DNA of 64,000 bases, taken from positions 1,058,619 through 1,122,618 of the forward strand of contig VXAU01001757.1 of the NCBI GenBank assembly GCA_013399695.1, given 5' to 3'. The notes under the pieces were generated by a model. The model did no database searches and had not been told where the DNA came from. It was given only the letters and a program-made list of their open reading frames with translations. How positions within the stretch are numbered: position 1 is the stretch's first letter; each line of letters starts with the position of its first letter. The stretch comes from Formicarius rufipectus (lineage: Eukaryota > Chordata > Aves > Passeriformes > Formicariidae). Positions 1 to 12,195 of this stretch are shown in pieces. The translations under genes were made by a program, and so were the position numbers.

Positions 1-2450
1 GAAGATACCTTGGCCAACATCATCACTTAGATTCCTGTTAAGCAGAGAAACACCTCCAGAGTGTGAATCACTCCGTGTCTCCCAGTCATGTGTTGTAGGG
101 TGGGGTGATGCTCTGGTTGGAACCCTCTCTTGCACTGCCCTGACTGCAGCAGCACCTTTGGCAACTGACTTGCTCTAGAAATTTTGGGTAGCTTATGGTA
201 GACAAAAATGGATCTCAGCTTTTGTGGATAAGCCTAAGGCTTCTCAGAACATCTGAGGCGGAGCCAGAAAACCAGTGTACATCTCCTGAATTCAAGGCTG
301 AGACTTTAATCATAAGATAGGGACTTCCTTTCATAAGTCTAACTCTGTCTTATTTCAATAATTCAGCATATTTCCTTCAAAGAACAGGAGCAGGGCATCT
401 GCAGAATGCAGAAAAGCAATTATTTAGTTGGGCAGACGAATCATACTAAACACTTCTGCACTCCAGACTTCTGAAACCATGTGAACCTTTGCAAATGCTC
501 CTGAGAGATGCCACAGGGAAGATTTCCTTTTCAGAGGAACGATCTGAGAGTGGAAAGCATTTCACACAAGAGGAAGCAACATATGCCACCAGAACCAAGG
601 AATAAATAGGAAAAATAACAGGGGAATAACAAGTTTTTCTTTAGCTAGCAAGACTGTTACTGCCTGAACACAGGAAACACAAGACACCAGACGCATCCCC
701 AATAAACCTCTTGTTGTGACAGATTTTCTGACTGGAAAAACCACTTTCATCATATCTGCTTCCTGCATGGGTTTTCGTGAGGACCCTACAAGCATGTCCT
801 TACAAGTGGATAGAAATAGATGATAATAAATATCTACATCATCCATCCTCTTTTGCTGGAAAAAAAAGGAGATATAATCTTGGAGGACTTTGTTTCAGAC
901 TGTCCAGACTCTACTCCTGTGCACATAGAAGGGCTTCACCTCCAGTCTGAGATGTGTTGGAGGAGGGCACGAGCAACCATCATTGAAGAGTTGTGGGCAG
1001 GAATAAAAGGGAAATGTAGAATATCTGCAGGAGGACAGCACCCCAGGATTCTGCTCACTGTGCATTGAAGGGGAATTCTAAGATTTCGACCTCTCCAGGG
1101 AACCTTGGACAGCCCATATCTCCCTTCCCTGCGTGTTTATTCTGTGAATTCAAGCACCATCTCAGGGATGTGTTTATCACAGCCACAACAGGAGGATTGT
1201 CCATGGTAGGAGAGAATTTTAAGCCTTGAAAGACAAGACAAACAAAGCAAAGAGAGCACAGAGGGGAAGAAGGGTTCTCCTGAGTGCCACCTGGGAGAGG
1301 ACTGGTGTGGCCAGTTTGAACCCCAGCTGTGCCAGGCTCCAGGACTGGTGTGCCTTTCTCCCAGGTGAGCTGCCCTCACTGAGAGCAAAGCACAGTTCCC
1401 GTCCAAGCCACGTTCCTCTTTGGTGTCCATTGGTGAGTTATGATTTTCCAGCTCTGCTCACCTTGATTGCCTCTTGCTGTAATTTTTATTCCTTTCTCCC
1501 AGCTGGTGCCTTGCTTATGTGCTAGGTGAAAATATTAAATTAGTTCCCTTTGCCTGGAAATTATATTCCATTAAACCATTGTCACAGCTGTTAAAGACGT
1601 CTCAGCCTCCTGGTAGGCTTTGTTTTAGAAACATCTGACAAATCCTGTGGCACTTTACAGAGTTCAAAGCAAAGGCATCATAAGCTTGGGCAATTACAGA
1701 TTAAGTGGTTTAATATTGCAGAGAACAGAGCAGGGAAAAGGACAACGGGTTGGATATCTGGGGCCTTCCCCAGGTTGTACTTTTCGAGGCTCTTTGTGTT
1801 TGAGCCATTGTCCCTTGCCTTTTACATCCATCTGCAATATTAAAACACTTAATATGGGCAGTAATTATTCGAGCTGATGATGCTTTTTCTTTGAACTCTT
1901 TGCTGGAGTGCCAGAGGATTTGTTAGATATTGCAATGATATGCAGTGGTTTGAGGGACATTACTTTCCCCCCCTATAGAGCACCCGCAAGACAGAACATA
2001 ATTGGACTACAAACTTTGAACTTGCTGAGGTTTTTCATCTTACTTTTGGTGTGCACAAGTGGCTATTAGGTACTTGTCTGGATCATACTTTTCCCATGAT
2101 AACAGAGAGCAGTAATAACATTAATTCTTGGCTGCCACGGGATATTTTTTGCATATCGGTCTCAAAGATGTCACAAAGAGTTAGGGGGTAGTATTATTTT
2201 GTAGGGGTTGATCTAAAGTTTTAAAGAAGTGGCAATTTTGTTGGAAAAATCTGGGCTAAAAACAGCAACAAAGTTGCACTGAATTGAGTGAATATTTCAA
2301 TGAAAATAAAAGGGAAAGGAGGTGGACTGAAATGTTCTGAAGCAAAGAGAAAGCGTTCTTTGAGACACACTCAAAATGTAACACCTCAGTTCTCCAAAAG
2401 GGGTTTTCTTTGGACAGGTTCACCAACAGGGTGAATAAAAGACAGTAAGG
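1..2450. other. Non-coding stretch, nothing recognised
   Basis: No gene, RNA or known repeat is recognised. The longest open frames (97-99 codons near 1137-1525) lie opposite each other on the two strands in a slightly GC-richer patch, which is the pattern expected from chance rather than coding. Composition is otherwise AT-leaning with very few CpG dinucleotides. Confidence 0.6.
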
Positions 2451-2496
2451 TTTTTTTTTTGTTTGTTTGTTTTGTTTTTGCTTGGGTGTTTTTTTT
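2451..2496. repeat. T/G-rich simple repeat (TTTG-like)
   Basis: A run of ten T is followed by imperfect TTTG/TTTTG units and another run of eight T. It is low-complexity DNA with strong strand asymmetry, and no transposon body is visible on either side. Confidence 0.85.
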
Positions 2497-2663
2497 CAAG
2501 AACTAGGTGCCCTACAAATAGAATGCAAAATTTGATCTAAGTTTAAATGAAACTATTGCATAAGTTCATTATTTCTCACTCTATAGGTTCCCCCATCTCC
2601 TTTTTTTCCCTTTCATCAAATACCTTTAAAAGAAGAAAAAAGACACCCAAACAAGCAAACAAG

Positions 2664-2713
2664 CCCCCTCTCCCCCCTAACAACAACAGCAAACTAACAA
2701 CCCCCCCTCCCCC
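2664..2713. repeat. C-rich tract with four C5-C7 runs
   Basis: The plus strand has C5-TCT-C6, then 23 bases of A/C-rich spacer, then C7-T-C5. The minus strand therefore carries four G-runs of five or more. The long central spacer makes a single stable quadruplex less certain than at 10188. Confidence 0.75.
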
Positions 2714-5518
2714 AAGAAACTAATTTGGTTTGACAACGAGCAATCACTCCTGTGGGAATGTCTCTCACATAACTTTGGATACCTTTCAGCTGTTTTAGCA
2801 AAGCCAAATACCTTTCAAAAAAAGGCTGTTTCAGCTACACTCATGGTGTCACTGGGCATCACATTAAAGAAACATAATTTCCTTACCCTCTTAAGAGACA
2901 ATACCCAACGTTTTCTGAAGGAATGAAAGTGAAAAATGCTTCCCAATTCAATAAGAAGTCTGGAGACAAGAAAAGTTTGTGGTTGGGGCCACATGCATTA
3001 ATGATTGAAGGAGGAAATTAATTGGTAAAAGTTTATGCAATTTAAGAAAATCTCCTCCAAACTGGGAGCTGTGTGAGAACTTCACTTTTGATCTATGTGA
3101 ATAAAAACAAAAAATCCATGAAGCCATTCTTGTTAATTTATGCTAAGTGCTATGTTGATAGTTGTAGTAAATCTTTACTAGAAAGATCAATGCATAGATA
3201 AATAAAGCAGAAAAATAGATTGCAATGGAAGGAGTATTGTTAAGCAACAAGAACTGCTTTAAAGCAAGTCCTGGGCTCATCTATTTTGTCTACTTACGGT
3301 TTCTGCTTAAGAGAAGTTATGGATTAATTCTCTTCCACATCATGCAGCTCTCTGGGCTCTCTCCTGGCAGATCTCTGGACATCAGAGGTTTTGCCTTCAG
3401 CCTCTTGTGCTCCCCTAAAATCAGACATTTCTCCTTTATCCCTTCTTGATCCCAGAAGAGAGAGGGGATGGGAGAAAGAAAGAAAACCACCATCTGCCCT
3501 CAGCCCCTGGATGTTTTCTTTCTTCTGGTTTCCTCTGTCTGACCACTGCTCTCAGCCTCTGAAGATAACTCTGAGGGAGTCCCTGAGGAGCTCTCAGCTT
3601 CAAACAAGACCCACACTGCTTATAGAGGGACTGAAGTGTATTCAGGTACATTTACAGTGTCTGGGCAGGGTTCCAGGCCCCAGAGCAGGTGGGTGGCTTT
3701 CAGAGAGGTGCAAATTACTTCACAAAGTGACAGCCAACATCCATAATTATCTCAGTAAGAACTCTCCTGTCAGGAATATCCCATGTGTATCTGGTTGTGC
3801 TACACTGGGCTGCTGCTTCTCTGTGTTCTTTGATGGAAATACCTCCAAGCTCAAGAAGCTTCACAATACTGAATTCCTTACTGTTGGGGAAAACTGAATC
3901 CTCTTTTCTTTTTGTCTGTGTGGTTAGAAGAGAAATGGGCTTAGGACCATGACCTGTGTGTTTTCGGACTACTTGATCAGTTTTGGTATTGGCTGAAGTG
4001 TCCCCTCTTCTTAGCAGGGGTTGCTTCATGGATAACTTTACATGTCCTGAGCTGGAATAGGCATGACCCTGTGCTGTCTGCATTGCCCAGACCACATGAA
4101 TGAGAAGCTGAGATACTCTTAAGGCTGCAGGAACACTCATACTTTCCCCACATCCATGCTCCAGAACTTGGGCTGAAGGGTTTCCTAGGACAGCCTTGGA
4201 GGTTTACTGTGTAGGTGAGGGTGGGATCAGACTTGTGCTTAACCAGCTGGCTGGACTTACTCTGCTAATTCCAGGGAAAGGATCACTCCTGGACTGTGTT
4301 ATCTGCTTATTACTGTGAAATTTTATGTGGATCAGTGTTCCTGTGAAATTCACACAGAGCAGCTACTCTGGAAACTTTGAGGAGCAGGAGCAGAAAGTGA
4401 AAAGCAACAGAGGTCCTCAAAGACTGGGGCAAGGACAAAGTTAAAGGTCTTGATGCCTCAATAACCTCTGCAATCTCTGCAAAACCCACATGGGCAGTGT
4501 TGGCCACAACCTCCTTCTACAACAGCTGTGAAAGCAGAGGACTGAAACAGCACTTTCTTGTTTGCAGGGTCATTCCATAGCCAACGTCAGGCTATTCTTA
4601 TGCAATGAAAAGACTCTTGTTAATTACTGTGACTTCTTTACAATCAGAGGATGTACACATTTGAACCCCGAAGGGTCCTCTCCAGAGAATAACCTTTATT
4701 TGCTTGATTGCTTCTGTTCAGTTAATTCTGCCTAATTACTATTTTCTTCCTATTAGATCCTAATTATATACAGTATTTTCATTATAAAGTGTAATGTTTC
4801 CCAGAGAACTATGTCAATTACACAGACAATATTACTGGAGGTCTCATTTACTTCATTAAACCAGAGAGCAGCCCTTCTTCTGATTAAAACTGCAGTTGGA
4901 GGTATGGACATAGTAACGTCCTACTCCTACAGTGTAGCTACAAGAACTGCTCAGATGATGATTAAAAAAAAAAATATTCATGTTTTTAAATGCATAAATA
5001 TGCCCCTCTCTGACTGTTGGTAGTTTTCAAGTCTTGTTTATTCCATCTTTGCAGGGGAGTCAATGGTGCGCCACCAAAAATGCAGGCATTTTGCTAAAAA
5101 TGAACATTGTGCAAAGCACGAATAAATACTATGTAAAGAGAGATCAAAAGATCTGAAAATTTAGCCTTATTAGAATAGCTGTGTGAGTGAGTGCATAGCA
5201 ACAGAGTGGCAAGGATTGAGGGGAATACAGATGTAACACATATTCTTCTGCCCCGGAGAAGAACAGTCTGTCTTTGTCTTGGATGGTGGTAGGAAGGTGT
5301 TGATATGAAAGCGAATACATTTGGATGTAACACGTAACGAGTGTCTGGAAGTCACTGCTACAGGATCCTGGCTGAGCCGAGTTATCCGAGCCCACAAGGG
5401 AATGAAGACTTTCCATTTCCAAGAGGAGCAACTTTCTCATTCAAGTCAGTAAAAATACTCAGCAACTTAGAATAATTTGAGGGCATTTGTGCTTTTTTTT
5501 TGTATGACACTGGGATGT
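2714..5518. other. Non-coding stretch, nothing recognised
   Basis: A 168-codon plus-strand frame (3391-3897) and a 141-codon minus-strand frame (3715-4140) overlap each other. Neither product resembles a protein family I know and neither has a convincing splice context. The rest is AT-rich single-copy-looking DNA with no recognised repeat. Confidence 0.55.
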
Positions 5519-5831
5519 TCTGTTTCCTTGGAGCCCCAACATCATCCCCCACCTGTAAAATGAGGGTACCATTTCCCTCCCTGCCTCTTTCTGGCATCAG
5601 ATCTAGTACATTAATGACTTCAAATTCACAGACCCTGTTCAGCCCATCACATGATGAAAGAGCCAACTACAGTAAATGAAAAATATCATTCTCATGCAAA
5701 GGCTGCAGGTAATAACATCCCATCGTAATTCAGTCTGTGCAACTCCAGTGCAGCTCAGTGTATAATCATATAAGCATCTAGCACATATTCAGCACTTCAT
5801 AAATAAAAAATAATAGTATTAATAATACAAC
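5519..5831 (+). repeat. Ancient MIR-like SINE relic, interrupted
   Basis: Two islands resemble parts of a MIR-type tRNA-derived SINE in sense orientation. One, around 5549-5575, has the 'CTGTAAAATG'-type core followed by a pyrimidine-rich stretch. The other, around 5776-5830, has a 'TAGCACAT...CAGCACTTCATAAATA' tail leading into an AT-rich ATTATT-like end. About 190 bases between them do not match well, so this may be one element with an insertion or strong divergence. Assigned by eye only. Confidence 0.42.
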
Positions 5832-6194
5832 TGCTGGCATGGTAACTTTCAATAATAACTAGATTTTTAGAAAGTGTCAGAACCAAAATGGGATACCCAA
5901 CATGCCCTGTGTTTGCCAGAGCTTTATAATCCTTCCAGGAGAGTATCCAGAAATCCCACTTTGTTCACAACTGAAAGGAAGTGTGGGCAGAGCTGGGGGT
6001 GTGAACACGAAGCGATTGGCACCTCAGATACCCCTGACATGCCACAGAGGGACCACGTTAAGGAATGTATAGGTCACAGACCTCCAGAAAGCATGGACAG
6101 AAGAGATCTCAAGAGGTTGCCTGCTGTGCTCCCCAGTCTAGAACAGGATCAGCTCAACTGTTGCCATTCCAGACCTTGGTCTAAGCTTGTTCCA
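5832..6194. other. Non-coding stretch, nothing recognised
   Basis: Ordinary AT-leaning DNA between the MIR-like relic and an old CR1. The 134-codon frame that crosses it (5874-6278) runs into the CR1 and has no recognisable product. Confidence 0.5.
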
Positions 6195-6640
6195 AAAGAC
6201 TTGTGGTGGGACCAATACCATTCTTTAGCAACATGTTCCATTGTTTCATTTCCTGGAATGAGAAAAATGTTTTGCTGAAACCTGACACAAATACCTCTGC
6301 TGCAGTCCAGGCCCAGTATTTCTAGCCTTGTATCTTCCCTTTTGAACTTTTTATTCTTTGGGAGGAGGCCACCTCCCAATGCTCCCTTTGTCTTTTCTCC
6401 TAAGCACTCCCAAGTCCTTCTGTCTTTCCCGTCTGAGTTGTTGCTCTGGATTCTCTCCATTTATTCCACCTTTCCCATAAATGCTGTGCCAGACTTGAAC
6501 ACATTGCTCCAGTCAAACCTCACCAGTACTCAATCTGGTGAGAGCCCATTTGTCACTCACATTGTTCCCTGATTTATGTGTTTCCATATATTCTTTGCCC
6601 TTTGCTGTAGGATTGTACATTAATATATGTTATAGATCTT
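6195..6640 (-). mobile_element. Old, diverged CR1 LINE fragment
   Basis: Read on the plus strand, this has the order of landmarks found in an antisense avian CR1 3' region: a 'TGTTCCA..GTTTCA' segment near 6235, 'GAATGAGAAAAATGTTTTG', a 'CTGCTGCAGT..AGGCCCA' segment near 6297-6315, 'CTCTGGATTCTCTCCA' near 6442, and 'AACACATTGCTCCAG...CTCACCAGTACT' near 6498-6532. Substitutions and indels are frequent, so it is much older than the other CR1 copies here. No reverse transcriptase frame survives. CR1 is an autonomous LINE whose copies are mostly 5'-truncated. Confidence 0.6.
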
Positions 6641-7302
6641 TTTTGCTGTCTAAGCACTTGACATTTTCCCCCCTAATTTTCTCTGTTTTAAGATTTAAAT
6701 CTTATTTTGCTTGAACATAATTTGGTTAGCTGACAAATACGGACATGATGTTTTCAATATTAAGTAAATAAAAAGTGTTGCTGTGGCAATAAAGAGATCT
6801 TTAGCAAGTGAACAAGAGCAAGAAGGCCCCACATATTTCAGTTTCTAGAATATAAAAAGATAAAGCAAAGAAAGAAGTAAAAATAAGTGTAACTGAGAAA
6901 AAAAAGTTTCTAATATTTATTTCCTGTAAGGATTTTCTTTGAGTATTCTTCTTCTTCATTGGTTTATTGATAGAAGTTTAATGCTGCTGGATATTATCTC
7001 ACCACTATTCAAATTCCTAAATCCACTAGGATCTTTGATTATCCTGGTCCTTTTTCTCACATTGGTGAACTCATCTCTCAATGACAGCAGAGCACTAGAA
7101 CACTGTGCAATGAAGTACATCCCAATGCACTGAACTTGGAAGTTCTCATCCAGTCAAAGGAGAAATGGAGGTGCTGCACAGAAGTTGTCAGAGGGATGGG
7201 AGTGAGGGATGCCTTGGAAGCCCAGAAAAAGATCTGAACCATGGAGCAAGGATTATGTAACACTCTGAGCTGGGTGAGAGCTGGGAGGAATTATTTCTAG
7301 GC
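6641..7302. other. Non-coding stretch, nothing recognised
   Basis: AT-rich DNA without recognised repeats. The small open frames here (61-64 codons) show no recognisable product. Confidence 0.5.
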
Positions 7303-7324
7303 TTTTTTTTTTTTTTTTTTTTTT
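7303..7324. repeat. T22 homopolymer
   Basis: Twenty-two consecutive T. On the minus strand this would be a poly-A tail, but the sequence on its 3' (plus) side does not look like a retroposed gene and no target-site duplication is evident. Confidence 0.95.
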
Positions 7325-9180
7325 AAATGACTCACTGGAACTTGTCACCCACCACTGCCTTCAAGTCAAGGTGTGCAAGCAGCAGGTTTGGGTTACCTTT
7401 CCAAGGCAGAGCATCCCAACAGCTGGGAATGTCACCTGGGTGAGTGCTTGGGGCCACTCCTGGAAGTGAACACATGCAGCACAGCCTTTTCAGGGGCTGG
7501 CCTTATGCCATCCAGGAGCAAGACACCGTGTCTCTTGCTCCAGCTCATTACACGAGTTTATGGAGGCTTTATGGACCATTGCAATGATCTGATGTGGATT
7601 TTAAATATGGAACAACATGGAGCACTCTAATGGCTTTATGGGCAACTTCAGCTGGGAAAATCCAGGCCCCCTGCCAAAGCACTGTGAGAGCCAGGAGAAA
7701 TTAGGGGATGCACAGATTTGATTTCTCAGTACCAAGAAACACTCTGGTACTTCATTGGGCATGGATAGATGCCCACATAATTCTTCCTGCTTAAATGCCT
7801 TGTCCCACTCCTTAAACATGCTAAACAGCAGGCATCCCTGAAGTTCAGGATCTACTTGATCTTCATCAGTCTCACCATTCCTCACTCAAACCTTTTTATC
7901 AAGAGTTTCTCTCTGCCACTTCATTTCTGAGCTCAGAAAACTGCATGGTTGGTCTCCAAGTATTTGGTGGATGCTCTGCTGGTGGAAAATGAACTCCATG
8001 GAAGGGTAAATGGAGATATCAAGGAGCATATGGGTAACCAGATGGAGAGATGTAAACACAGGGAAAAAACTGGATGAAAAATAAGGCTGAAAGATTGTGA
8101 GGATGGATGGACAGTGATTCACTATGGACAGATGGAAATGGAAGCTGTTTGGAAAACAGAATTTCTGTTCAACTGTGACATATTGGGATGTGTTTCCATC
8201 CAGAATGGGAAAAAATCACTGTATTGGCATTTTTTAACCACGAATTCATATGGTTTTAGAAGCAGAAGTCTTCCATTCTTAGTCATTGCATCCTTGAAAT
8301 AAAGAAACAACCTGAAAAGGGCCATTCAAATATAAAGCAGGGCTCGAAAAGGGACAGGGGGAGAGTTTGGACCATTGCAGTCAGTGACAATTCCTATTAG
8401 GCTCAGTAGGACCAGGCGGGAGTTTCCCCCAAGCTGGCAGTGCCTGATGGAAACCCACAAGCCACATCAGGCTGTCTCAGCATGGGAGGGAAGATTCCAG
8501 ACCAGATATCACAGCATTTTAGTCCCAGGCTTTGTAGATGAGGTCCCTGAAAATCCCTGTGCTCCAATTGAATGATTTGCAGAGAGACCAAGGCAGGTTT
8601 CACTCACCACAGGTTTTTGAAACTCAACTTTTCCTTTCAGTAGGGCCATCTTTTCTTTCTCCTAAAATGTGTCCCTGCCTTTGCACATGGGAGTCCCCAG
8701 AGGGTCTGTTCTGCTTTCAGCTGCCAAATTGTTAAATGATCAATGAATAATAAATCACCTCTTGAACTGTGCCCATGTTCTGCTGTTGCAGGTGATGCTG
8801 TGCACTCTAACCTTGGGATGCAGCTCTTTTTTTTTGTGGAAAAGAGGCCAAAACTCCACCCCAACTTGCCAAGAAAGCAGCAAAATGACACTTTTCTCCT
8901 GTGGAGCTGTGGCTTTGGATCCTTTCTACATCAAATCTAGGCTTCTTCTCTTCAAAACAAATCTGTCCAGAGACACAGCCAGCTGAAAAGGCAGCGAAAA
9001 GGCAGAGGCAAAGCCAAGGAAGTGGAGCCCATGAGGTGATTGCTGGTGAAGGTCCTGGAGCTCCATGTGCTCCAACAAATGGGGCGTGCTGTGAGTTGGA
9101 GCTGCTGGGACACGATAACTTGAGCTCTCCCAGGATTTCCTCATTTTTCCAGGAGTTACACTGATGTTTCTTCCACTGCC
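7325..9180. other. Non-coding stretch, nothing recognised
   Basis: Mixed-composition DNA with several 60-95 codon frames on both strands, overlapping one another. None gives a recognisable protein. No CR1 or LTR landmarks were found. Confidence 0.5.
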
Positions 9181-9630
9181 CTTCTCAACTTGGCATAGAA
9201 AGAAAAAACTCTGCCTTTTTTTTTGAGCCAAAGAGACTTCAACCCAGAGGGATGACCCCTAGAGGATGGATACCAGGGAGATGTGAGGAGAAGACCATGA
9301 AATCACATATGAGGAAAGGTTGAAGACATCACCCCTCAGACCAGCTTTCTATTTGCAGCAATGACACCAATGCATGATGCATCTCTTAAGTTTTCATTCT
9401 ATGTCCTGTTTTTCATGAGTCTTCTTAATCTGGCACAGAAAGAAAAAACTCTGCCTTTCAATGAGCCATAAAGGCTTTGACCCAGAGGAACAACCGTTAC
9501 AGGATGGATACCTGGGGGATGAGGGTGGGATCAAAGACTCACCTTCCATAGCAGCTTTCTCCTTGCAGCACTGACACCAGCGCATGATGAACCTCCTAAA
9601 TTTTCCTCCCATGCCCTGTTTGCCATGGAT
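9181..9630. repeat. Diverged two-copy tandem duplication (about 240 + 210 bp)
   Basis: Unit 1 (9181-9420) and unit 2 (9421-9630) share the same ordered blocks. Both start with CTTCT(C/T)AA..TGGCA.AG followed by 'AAAGAAAAAACTCTGCCTTT'. Next come 'CAGAGG' and 'AGGATGGATACC'. Then 'CAGCTTTCT..TTGCAGCA.TGACACCA', 'GCATGATG' and 'ATG(T)CCCTGTTT'. The offset is exactly 240 at the left end and 210 from 'CAGCTTTCT' on, so unit 1 carries about 30 extra bases in its middle. I cannot place the unit in a known repeat family. Confidence 0.85.
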
Positions 9631-10156
9631 CCCTTGCAAGAGGCAGCTCTCTGGTGTGATGACCCAAGGAGGAGGGCAGAAATCAGTGCCTTGACACGAA
9701 TTTTGGCTCAACTTCCTCTCCCCCTCCCGAGAGGAGCCTTGGAATAGTCTGGCAGTGTCGCAGGACTTGTTGCATATTCTAATTCCCCCTAGTTCCCTGA
9801 TTTAGTGCTCCAGCTAATGCTTTTGATGTCAGCCTGAGTGAGATAGAAAGCTTTAAAAATTCATAGCTGACCTTTCCCTGACACATTTGGTTTCCGTAAA
9901 GCAGGAGCTCCATGGCAGGTCCAGGGGAGGGAAGGGCAGTTTTTAAGCCCCAATTGCCTTTTTCTTAAAACAAGAGAAAACATTTGTGGTGTTGGGGGGA
10001 GTTGGTGTTTCAGTTCTGTGCAGGGGAAGAAAGGGAGAGGGGAATGAAAATCAAACCAAGGGAAAGGGGCCTGAAAAGCAAAGGACAGGCTTATGAAAAA
10101 TATATACCCTCACCAAAGGAAGATGGAATACAAATTGGGTCCCTTTTAAAAATATG
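9631..10156. other. Non-coding stretch, nothing recognised
   Basis: No recognised element. Purine-rich patches increase towards the right end, leading into the hairpin and G-run motif. Confidence 0.5.
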
Positions 10157-10180
10157 CCTTTAAAATAGACATTTTAAAGG
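10157..10180. repeat. Perfect 10-bp inverted repeat, 4-nt loop
   Basis: CCTTTAAAAT and ATTTTAAAGG are exact reverse complements separated by AGAC. It can extrude as a small hairpin in DNA or RNA. It lies 7 bases before a four-run G-quadruplex motif. Confidence 0.9.
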
Positions 10181-10187
10181 GTGAGAA

Positions 10188-10231
10188 GGGGGGATAAGGG
10201 GGGAAAGAGAGGGGGGAGTGAGAAGGGGGGG
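10188..10231 (+). other. Strong G-quadruplex motif (G6-N4-G6-N7-G6-N8-G7)
   Basis: Four uninterrupted G-runs lie at 10188-10193, 10198-10203, 10211-10216 and 10225-10231 with loops of 4, 7 and 8 bases. This fits the strict intramolecular quadruplex pattern with runs far longer than the minimum of three. The whole tract is nearly pure purine on the plus strand, so a triplex is an alternative structure. Confidence 0.85.
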
Positions 10232-12195
10232 AAAAAATGTCTCTTAAATGTGTTCAGTACATTTCTGCAGCCTGCAGAGCTGGGATTGTTTATTAGAAGA
10301 TAAGATAGTGAAAAATGTATTTTGCAGAAAGAAAATAGTAAAGCTGGTTTCCCAGCAGATAAGAAGCCAAATTTCTATTTTATGCTCAATTGAATGATTC
10401 AGTTACATTATCTGGGAGGCAGCAGTGAAATAACACCCTTTGGAAATGAGACTGGGAGGACATGCAGTTCAGAGGAGGCAGCTACAGCCCCATCACCCAG
10501 CCAGCAGGATGTCCAGCCCTGGGACACTGTGGTGGTGCAGCTCTTCATCCCACTCCAGGTCTGGTCAGACCCAGGTCCCAAGCAACCTCTGCAGTCTGCA
10601 CAGCATTCCAGAACTGGAAAGGGGCAGCATTAGCGCTGGTCTCTCCATGCTATCCAGTGGCACTGAGCACTGGTGTTGTGCAGAACTTCTGGCATGGTTC
10701 ATCCCTCCTTGTCATGACACTGACCGTCCCAGACCATGGTTCATGGTCACACAAAGATCTAGGTGGGTCCAGCTGCTGTCCATGTCTCTGCAGGGTCTGG
10801 AGTGGCAGCAGGCTTGTACTTTCCCTCTCCATCACCTTTACATGTCTCTCGTTTCATGTCCACATAGGCAGCTGCTACCTTTGGTGGGAGAACTAATGTG
10901 ACACGTGCCTGGACATGTGTTTTTGCAATTTTGCAGTGAATTTGGCAGTCTGGGGTTTTCCTTACAGCTACAGCTTGAGGAAAAAGGGAAGAGGAAAAAT
11001 GGGAAAAGGGAAAAGAAATAGGAATTTACCCTTTTAGCTGTGATGGACAGCTTGGTTTTATAGAATGAGTGCCCGGTATAGTCTCAAAATCCAGGGGAAA
11101 AAGTGTTATTTTAAAATAAAAACTCCACCAAGTAAGCACAAAGTCCATTCCCATGACTTTTTACCCTGGGATTCTCAGATGATGGACTCTCCATTTTTGA
11201 CTGCTCAAGGTTGGCAGTATTATTTGCTGTGTTGCTTAGGAGACTTGACTTCTTTTTTTTGCTTTTTCTTTCCCTTAATACAAATGTCATTCCTTCTTAA
11301 ACCTTATGGCTCTCTCTGCAAATGAAGAAACAAATGAAGCATGTGGCACATTAGTGCCAATCTTTTCATTGCACTGAAGGTTCTGGCTCACAACAATGGT
11401 TGTTGTGTCCTTGATAAGTCCATTTTTTATTTACTGAGCCATTTAATTTATGATTCATTATTTGTATGGACCTTTTCACACTGATCACACAGAGTAATCC
11501 ACTGTTAAAGGACACAGCAGCTTCCTGCAGTTTTTGCACAGTCTGTCATGGGCAATCTTGGCCACTGAGAGCAGCTACAGCAAACTTTGAGTTGGTGTAT
11601 GGTTCGGGTGCTGATTGTAGAGTTCAGGGGATTGAAAATTGAACTGCTGCAGCAGGAGTTGTGGTGGGGAGTATTTTCCTGCAGGAGAACAAGGTGTGGT
11701 GACGGCCCTGTCCAGGATGTGGACAGTGAGGGTGGTGGCACCAGGATGGTTCTTTTCAACCTCATGTTATTTTTAGTGGGCAGTTCAGATGACTAATGCT
11801 CATACCCCAGTTCCAGCAGGCAGATGTATCACATTAATTGGCTTAAGCTGGTTCCTTGAATAGTGGCACGATTTGGAAAGGTAGGAACTGAATTCCACGG
11901 AGAAAAAGACTATTTATTGAGCAGAAGGTCTGTATCTTTGCAGAGGCACAATCTGCCAGAAATAAGATGGTGATTCAAAGAATGAACCAGAGAAAATATT
12001 CCTTCTTGACCACCACAGATTTGAATCTGCCTTGAGGGACTGGATTTGATTAACTGTATAAAATAATGGTTTATTATATGATGTGATCGTTCCGATGAAG
12101 TCTGAATTGTCACTGCAGGAGGTTGACATTGGTTACACACAGGAAAAAGGAAGCCTTTGCTCTAGCCTTGACTTCATGAAAGACTGAAAAGGAGA
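10232..12195. other. Non-coding stretch with a GC-rich patch
   Basis: The segment at about 10440-10900 is clearly GC-richer than its surroundings and is open in two plus-strand frames at once (153 and 144 codons), neither giving a recognisable product. Two open frames over the same bases argue for low stop-codon density from composition rather than coding. A nearly pure purine run lies at 10976-11022. The rest shows nothing recognisable. Confidence 0.5.

Noticed and set aside
3391..4140. 168-codon plus and 141-codon minus frames
   Set aside because: They overlap on opposite strands, have no supported start or splice context and resemble no family.
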